Source: DAOTXS01 sp034433515 (GTDB taxonomy: Bacteria; Chloroflexota; Anaerolineae; UBA4142). From it: 64,000 bases of DNA. The stretch spans positions 16,265 through 80,264 of the forward strand of contig DAOUAL010000027.1 of the NCBI GenBank assembly GCA_034433515.1, in the 5' to 3' direction. The position numbers and the translations under genes were made by a program. How positions within the stretch are numbered: position 1 is the stretch's first letter; each line of letters begins with the position of its first letter. Shown here piece by piece: positions 59,697 through 64,000 of the stretch. The notes beneath the pieces are model-generated. The model searched no databases and was not told the origin of the DNA. It saw only the letters and a list, made by a program, of their open reading frames with translations.

Positions 59697-60500
59697 ATGA
59701 GAATTGCCCATAATAAAATCATGTTGCCGCGCGATGAACTCGAACGTCTCTACATCGAAGAAAATTGGTCTTCGAATGAAATTGCGCGCCAGTTTGGTGG
59801 TAACGAACTAACCGTTATTGCACGTCTGCGTGAGTATGGCATTCCGATCAAGCCACGCGGCTGGCACAAATTAGTGCGCCGTGTACCTGATGGTGTACTG
59901 GATTCGTGGCCATCACCCGAACTTGCCTACGTCGTCGGGCTGGTAGCATCAGACGGAAACTTGCCCACGCCAAACAATTGCATGGTCTTGGTTTCTACCG
60001 ATAAAGAGATTGTTGATTTGTGTGCAACCTTGCTACAGTTGAACGACGTGCACATCGTCGTCTCAAATCAAGGTTTTCCGCGCAAGACGTCATACATCCT
60101 CCAAGTTTGTGATTACAAATTCCGCGAATTGCTTGAGGCACTCGGAATCACGCCGAATAAAACACACACCATCGGTGCGCTCGATGTACCTGACTCGGTT
60201 TTTGCTGATTTCTTGCGTGGTGAACTCGATGGCGATGGCGGTTGGTATGTGGTAAAAGGTTGGCGTGACGTTCTATATCTCGTCGGCAAATTTACTTCGC
60301 GCAGCCAACAATATTTGGAATGGCTGCACGGAACCATTCAACGGATCACCAGCATTGACGGACGATTGCAAAGATCACGTTTATTTTACAACGGAAAAAA
60401 AGCCGAAGCGCTGGGGCAATGGATTTACTATGCGCCCAACCTGCCTTGCCTACAACGTAAGCGTAATGTTTGGCAGAATTGGATGTCCACAAAAGGTTGA
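59697..60500 (+). CDS. Free-standing LAGLIDADG homing endonuclease
   Basis: The 267-residue protein starts with a helix-turn-helix (LERLYIEENWSSNEIARQFG) and has two LAGLIDADG helices: LAYVVGLVASDGNL (about residues 78-91) and FADFLRGELDGDGGW (about 170-184), with the metal-binding Asp in each. Such enzymes cut long DNA sites and spread by homing; some have become regulators. It sits alone, without visible intron or intein, between the PLP enzyme and ssnA genes on the same strand. The ATG at 59697 has CTGGAG upstream. Confidence 0.82.
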   Translation: MRIAHNKIMLPRDELERLYIEENWSSNEIARQFGGNELTVIARLREYGIPIKPRGWHKLVRRVPDGVLDSWPSPELAYVVGLVASDGNLPTPNNCMVLVSTDKEIVDLCATLLQLNDVHIVVSNQGFPRKTSYILQVCDYKFRELLEALGITPNKTHTIGALDVPDSVFADFLRGELDGDGGWYVVKGWRDVLYLVGKFTSRSQQYLEWLHGTIQRITSIDGRLQRSRLFYNGKKAEALGQWIYYAPNLPCLQRKRNVWQNWMSTKG

Positions 60501-60514
60501 ATACTGGAGGAAGT

Positions 60515-61867
60515 ATGCTCATCACCAACGGCACCATCATCACCCTCGGCGCAGAAAACAAAATCATCGAAAACGGCGCGGTGTACATCAAGGGCGACAA
60601 GATCGCGGACATCGGCAAAACCAATCACTTAATCATCCAATATCCAAATGAAGAGAAACTCGACGCGCACGGCAAACTGGTGATGCCCGGCAGCATTGTC
60701 GCGCACACACACTTTTACGGCGCGTTCGCGCGCGGGATGAGTTTGCCGCCCGGTCCGCCGCCCAAAAATTTCCCGGAAATTCTGCAACAACTTTGGTGGA
60801 AGATTGATCGCGCGCTCACGCTGGAAGACTGCAAACTCTCCGCGCTCGTCTGCCTGGTGGATGCGATTCGTAACGGCACGACGACGCTGATTGATCATCA
60901 CGCCTCGCCCAACGCGATTGACGGCTCGCTCGATGCGATTGCGGAAGCAGTGCTCGAATCCGGCTTGCGCGCAAGTTTGTGTTACGAAGTCACGGATCGC
61001 AATGGTGTGGCGGGCGCGAAAGCCGGCATTCGCGAAAATGTGCGCTTTATCAAGCAAGTCCAAAGTCAAAAGTTAAAAGGCAAAAGTAATATCGCGGCGT
61101 CGTTCGGCGTCCACGCGTCGTTCACAGTTTCGGATAAGACGTTGGAACAATGTCTCGATGCAATGGATGGCTTGAACACCGGCTTTCACATTCACGTTGC
61201 CGAAGACATTGCGGATGAAGATGATGCGTTACTCAAGTATCGAATGCGGGTCGGCGATCGTTTGGCGGCGCAAGGTGTGTTGGGCCCCCAGACGATTGCG
61301 GCGCACTGCGTTCACGTGGATGCCACCGAAATCGAAGGGTTGCGGCGAACAAAGACCAACGTCGCGCACAATCCGCGCTCGAATATGAACAACGCGGTCG
61401 GCGTCGCGGATGTGCTGGGCATGATGCGGCGCGGCGTCAACGTTGGCTTGGGCAACGATGGCTTTACGAACAATCAATTCGCCGAAATGAAGACAGCATA
61501 CCTTCTGCACAAATCGCATCGTCGCGATCCGCGCGTGATGGGCGCAGACCAAGTCTTGCAAATGGCGTATGCGAACAACGCCAAGATCGCGCAAATCTTT
61601 TGGAAGCCGCGCGTCAGTGAAATTTCCATCGGCGCGTTTGCGGACATCATCCTGCTCGATTATGTTCCATTCACGCCATTGACCGCTGGCAATTTCCCTT
61701 GGCATTTGATTTTTGGAATGGACGGCACGCACGTCACGCACACGATTTGCGCGGGCAAGTTGTTGATGAAGGATCGGCAACTCCTCACGCTGGATGAACA
61801 AGCGATTGCGGCGCGCGCGCGGGAGGCGGCGAAAAAAGTGTGGAAGCGTGTAGTGGAAATTGGGTGA
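60515..61867 (+). CDS. ssnA: SsnA-type aminohydrolase
   Basis: The 450-residue amidohydrolase matches SsnA closely: TNGTIITLGAENKIIENGAV start, AHTHFYGAFARGMSLPPGPP, LWWKIDRALTLEDCKLSALV, IDHHASPNAIDGSLDAIAEA, HIHVAEDIADEDDALLKY, AHCVHVDATEIEGL, NPRSNMNNAVGVADVLGMM and GLGNDGFTNN. SsnA is required in anaerobic purine degradation and is thought to act on a purine or ring-opened derivative. The ATG at 60515 follows GGAGG. At 61062-61090 an in-frame run of CAAAAGTT-like units encodes QSQKLKGKS, a likely small insertion relative to relatives. Confidence 0.92.
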   Translation: MLITNGTIITLGAENKIIENGAVYIKGDKIADIGKTNHLIIQYPNEEKLDAHGKLVMPGSIVAHTHFYGAFARGMSLPPGPPPKNFPEILQQLWWKIDRALTLEDCKLSALVCLVDAIRNGTTTLIDHHASPNAIDGSLDAIAEAVLESGLRASLCYEVTDRNGVAGAKAGIRENVRFIKQVQSQKLKGKSNIAASFGVHASFTVSDKTLEQCLDAMDGLNTGFHIHVAEDIADEDDALLKYRMRVGDRLAAQGVLGPQTIAAHCVHVDATEIEGLRRTKTNVAHNPRSNMNNAVGVADVLGMMRRGVNVGLGNDGFTNNQFAEMKTAYLLHKSHRRDPRVMGADQVLQMAYANNAKIAQIFWKPRVSEISIGAFADIILLDYVPFTPLTAGNFPWHLIFGMDGTHVTHTICAGKLLMKDRQLLTLDEQAIAARAREAAKKVWKRVVEIG

Positions 61868-61905
61868 GTGGGTGATTAAGGTGATTGGGTGAATGGCGGT
61901 GGGTA
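61863..61905 (+). repeat. Octamer array, left arm (ATTGGGTG)
   Basis: About four units of ATTGGGTG type begin in the last codons of ssnA and reach the start of the four-helix-bundle gene. The complement follows at 62280-62335. Confidence 0.7.
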
Positions 61906-62280
61906 ATGCCGGTGCAACCATTGGAAGAAATTGAGGTTTACGTTCTAGCTGAAGAGATTGCGGACAAGTGGTGGGCAATCGTAAGCCAATGGTCACCCTT
62001 CGCCAAGGACACGGTGGGTAAGCAATTGATCCGCGCCGTGGATTCGATTGGCGCGAACATCGCCGAAAGTTATGGACGGTACCATTTTGGTGAAAAGATC
62101 AATTTCTTGTATTATGCGCGCGGTTCGTTGTACGAAGCTAAATTCTTCGCACACCGCGCCAGAAAAAGAAAACTGGTAACCGAAGCACAGTTCAATGAGA
62201 TGATGAACGATTTGCAAACCCTTGCGCCAAAACTGAATGCCTACATCAACAGCAAGAAAGGACAACGTGCTAATGTCTAA
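61906..62280 (+). CDS. Four-helix-bundle protein (23S rRNA IVS-protein/Avd family), second locus
   Basis: The 124-residue helical protein reads LEEIEVYVLAEEIADKWWAI, VGKQLIRAVDSIGANIAESY and FLYYARGSLYEAKFFAHRAR, the S23/IVP family pattern. It is not closely similar to the copy at 51855, so it is not a recent duplicate. It too lies between inverted octamer arrays, but the octamer differs (ATTGGGTG/CACCCAAT instead of TCGTTGNN). The ATG at 61906 is chosen over a TTG at 61885 that lies in the array. Its stop overlaps the npdG start region. Confidence 0.82.
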   Translation: MPVQPLEEIEVYVLAEEIADKWWAIVSQWSPFAKDTVGKQLIRAVDSIGANIAESYGRYHFGEKINFLYYARGSLYEAKFFAHRARKRKLVTEAQFNEMMNDLQTLAPKLNAYINSKKGQRANV

Positions 62281-62983
62281 TCCCCCAATCACCGAATCAC
62301 CCAATCCCCCAATCCCCCAATCACCGAATCACCAAATCGCCATCATTGGTGGGACCGGCAAAGAGGGCAACGCCCTCGCCTTCCGATTTGCGAAAGCCGG
62401 TGTGCACGTCATCATCGGCTCGCGTGATGCAGTGAAGGGTGATAATGCGGCGCGTGAGATGAATGCGCGGCTTGGCTCGACGAATGTAACCGGCATGTCG
62501 AACCGCGCGGCGGCGGCGCAAGCGGACATTGTTCTGCTCTCCGTACCGTACACCGGTATGCAACCGATTCTGGAAGACTTGCGCGACGTGGTGCAAAACA
62601 AGATTGTCATCAATATCGCGTCATCACTCGATCCGGAACGCAAGAGCCGCGCCAAGCCACCCGCCGCCGGCTCGGTTACCGCAGAGGTGCAACAATTTTT
62701 CGGCGAGACCGCACGCGTCGTCTGCGCGTTCCAAAACATTGCGCCGGAAAAATTGGAGGCCGTCGAAGAAAAGATTGATACGGACGTGATCGTCTGCGGC
62801 AACGACAAGGACGCGCGCGAAACCGTCATCGCGTTGATTCGACGCATCGGCATTGATGCGTTTGATGGGGGCGGATTGGCAAACGCCGTCGCGGTCGAAG
62901 CGTTGACGGCGGTGTTGATTGCCGTGAACATCAAATACAAAATCAAAGGCGCGGGCATTCGCCTGACGGGGGTGCCTCGATGA
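62273..62983 (+). CDS. npdG: NADPH-dependent F420 reductase
   Basis: The 236-residue protein carries the Rossmann loop AIIGGTGKEGNALAFRFAKA and IGSRDAVKGD, the ADIVLLSVPY block and GGGLANAVAVEALTAVLIAV near the end, typical of F420H2:NADP oxidoreductases. These exchange hydride between F420 and NADP. The first 20 residues (SNPPITESPNPPIPQSPNH) are not family sequence; they are the translation of an octamer array (CACCCAAT units). The start at 62273 therefore may be recent or the true start may lie after the array. cofE overlaps the stop by 4 bases. Confidence 0.88.
   Translation: MSNPPITESPNPPIPQSPNHQIAIIGGTGKEGNALAFRFAKAGVHVIIGSRDAVKGDNAAREMNARLGSTNVTGMSNRAAAAQADIVLLSVPYTGMQPILEDLRDVVQNKIVINIASSLDPERKSRAKPPAAGSVTAEVQQFFGETARVVCAFQNIAPEKLEAVEEKIDTDVIVCGNDKDARETVIALIRRIGIDAFDGGGLANAVAVEALTAVLIAVNIKYKIKGAGIRLTGVPR
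62280..62335 (+). repeat. Octamer array, right arm, translated into the NpdG N-terminus
   Basis: Seven units of CNCCNAAT type (CCCCCAAT, CACCGAAT, CACCCAAT and variants), complementary to the array at 61863-61905. The array is in frame with npdG and encodes its Pro/Ser/Asn-rich start. Confidence 0.8.
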
Positions 62984-63747
62984 CGACTCAACTTGTGCTC
63001 ACAGCGTTGCCCAATATTCCCCTCATTCAGCGCGGCGATGATCTCGCCGCGATTATTTTGCGCGGCTTGCGCGACGCGAACATCGAATTACAAGACGATG
63101 ATGTGGTGGTGCTCGCGCAAAAAATCGTGAGCAAAGCCGAAGGGCGAATGGTGCGCCTGCGCGATGTAACACCTTCGCCACGCGCACGGGAACTCGCGCA
63201 ACAATCCGGCAAAGACGTGCGCTTTTGTGAAGTGGTCTGGTGGGACACGCACGAAATCGTCCGCGTGCGGGAAGGTCTCATCATCGTTGAAACCAAGCAC
63301 GGCTGGGTCTGCGCCAATGCCGGCATTGATCGTTCCAATGTTGCCCCGCACGATGAAGACGAATGGGTCTTGCGTCTGCCCGACGATGCCGATGCATCGG
63401 CGCAGCGATTGCGCGAGGAGTTGCGTGCACTCACGTCGCGCGAGGTCGGCATCATCATCAACGACACGCACGGGCGCGCGTGGCGCAATGGCGCGGTCGG
63501 CGTGGCAATCGGGGTTGCCGGGATACCGGCGGTGGAAGATTTACGCGGGCACCCGGATTTGTTCGGCTATCCATTGCAAGTAACCACCGTCGGTCTCGCT
63601 GATCAGATCGCGTCGGCGGCATCGCTGTTGCAAGGTCAAGCCGATGAAGGTCGTCCCATCATCCATGTGCGCGGGGTGCCAATGACCCGACGTGAAGGGT
63701 CTGCGCGCGAGATTGTGCGCGCCAAAGAACACGACTTGTTTCGATAG
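62980..63747 (+). CDS. cofE: Coenzyme F420-0:L-glutamate ligase
   Basis: CofE adds gamma-linked glutamates to F420-0 using GTP. The 255-residue protein shows LPNIPLIQRGDDLAAIILRG, VVVLAQKIVSKAEGRMV, NAGIDRSNVAP, GIIINDTHGRAWRNGAVGVA, the GVAGIPAVEDLRG block and ASAASLLQGQADE, all conserved in CofE/FbiB-type ligases. Length is normal for the archaeal-type enzyme without the FbiB extension. The ATG overlaps the npdG stop, so the two F420 genes form an operon. No F420 scaffold genes (cofC, cofD, cofG, cofH) are in the window. Confidence 0.94.
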   Translation: MTTQLVLTALPNIPLIQRGDDLAAIILRGLRDANIELQDDDVVVLAQKIVSKAEGRMVRLRDVTPSPRARELAQQSGKDVRFCEVVWWDTHEIVRVREGLIIVETKHGWVCANAGIDRSNVAPHDEDEWVLRLPDDADASAQRLREELRALTSREVGIIINDTHGRAWRNGAVGVAIGVAGIPAVEDLRGHPDLFGYPLQVTTVGLADQIASAASLLQGQADEGRPIIHVRGVPMTRREGSAREIVRAKEHDLFR

Positions 63748-63778
63748 TAATGTTTGCTTGAGCGCTACTCTCCGGTGC

Positions 63779-63887
63779 CAGGGCTGTTGCAAAGTCCCTT
63801 GACAGGCGGTTAAAACCACTGCAACCACTACCCGAAGCCGACCTGCGTCGGCTGGTGGTCGCCCGATCCGACTTTGCAACAGCCCTG
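63779..63887 (+). mobile_element. Second MITE, about 109 bp with 18-base perfect terminal repeats
   Basis: CAGGGCTGTTGCAAAGTC at the left end and its exact complement at the right end enclose about 73 bases with an internal hairpin (GCCGACCTGCGTCGGC). No coding frame is supported. It is unrelated to the 104-bp family. A degraded relative may lie at 9758-9880. Confidence 0.8.
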
Positions 63888-63900
63888 CTCGCCGGTGCTA

Positions 63901-63929
63901 TTGCATCTATAAACCGAGGGTGTTATAAT
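63901..63929 (+). promoter_or_regulatory. Promoter of the last, partial gene
   Basis: TTGCAT (63901) and TATAAT (63924) are 17 bases apart, 41 bases before the start codon at 63971. Confidence 0.55.
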
Positions 63930-63970
63930 TCAAACAGTCCAACCGATTGAATTTCCCAAAGGAGAAGAGT

Positions 63971-64000
63971 ATGTCCGAGCAACCAGTTTCCCCTCAACCC
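63971..64000 (+). CDS. Start of an unidentified gene (cut by window end)
   Basis: An ATG at 63971 with a strong AAAGGAGAAGAG upstream and a good promoter opens a frame reading MSEQPVSPQP at the window edge. Only ten residues are visible, so no function can be given. Confidence 0.6.
   Translation, partial: MSEQPVSPQP

Noticed and set aside
63541..63879. 112-residue minus-strand ORF at the right end
   Set aside because: It lies antisense to cofE and extends through the second MITE. There is no independent support.
1..64000. tRNA and rRNA genes
   Set aside because: I looked for T-loop (GTTCRANNC) and acceptor-stem patterns and for rRNA-like stretches and saw none that I could support.

Overview
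The window is about 55% GC, gene-dense chromosomal DNA, most likely from an uncultivated Chloroflexota bacterium related to Anaerolineae. The case is circumstantial: coenzyme F420 genes (npdG, cofE), a large pyruvate:ferredoxin oxidoreductase beside an oxidative 2-oxoacid dehydrogenase, secreted proteins with a Thr/Pro tail or a C-terminal YFPVV-like end, BMP-type nucleoside transporters, and many dispersed palindromic repeats. No rRNA, tRNA or CRISPR array was seen.

Bases 1-23,600 are mostly housekeeping: a partial M20 peptidase, coaBC and coaX, sodA, a 2-oxoacid dehydrogenase operon (E1 alpha, E1 beta, E2) bracketed by two direct copies of a 104-bp MITE, two secreted proteins, a PP2C-like/beta-propeller membrane protein with tsaD and an alkyltransferase-like gene, an FtsK-type ATPase operon under two LexA-like boxes, nifJ with a dihydroorotate-dehydrogenase-like partner, and a ThiF/MoeB-type E1 enzyme.

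Bases 23,880-61,870 read as a long purine-catabolic region, nearly all on the plus strand: 8-oxoguanine-type deaminase, adenine deaminase, two complete BMP-type nucleoside/purine ABC importers, a fused Fe-S/molybdopterin xanthine dehydrogenase with a possible structured RNA leader, a YgeY-type hydrolase, a GntR regulator with a palindromic operator, two carbamoyltransferases, carbamate kinase, two fold-type-II PLP enzymes and an SsnA-type amidohydrolase. This resembles the anaerobic purine/urate degradation loci (yge-ssnA type) of other bacteria, although hyuA and ygfK are not in the window. Expected flow: import of purines, deamination and hydroxylation, ring opening, then carbamoyl transfer and ATP recovery through carbamate kinase.

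The same region is peppered with selfish or defence modules: a tandem series of toxin-antitoxin cassettes separated by a repeat that copies the 3' end of the deaminase gene, a decayed HaeII-like restriction-modification system interrupted by a MITE, a second methyltransferase with a truncated partner, MNT/HEPN and AbiE modules, a free-standing LAGLIDADG endonuclease, and two four-helix-bundle (23S-IVS protein family) genes, each lying between oppositely oriented arrays of 8-base repeats. Similar arrays without an ORF occur in other intergenic gaps, suggesting an IVS-like hairpin element family. The right end holds npdG-cofE (F420 metabolism), a second MITE and the start of one more gene.
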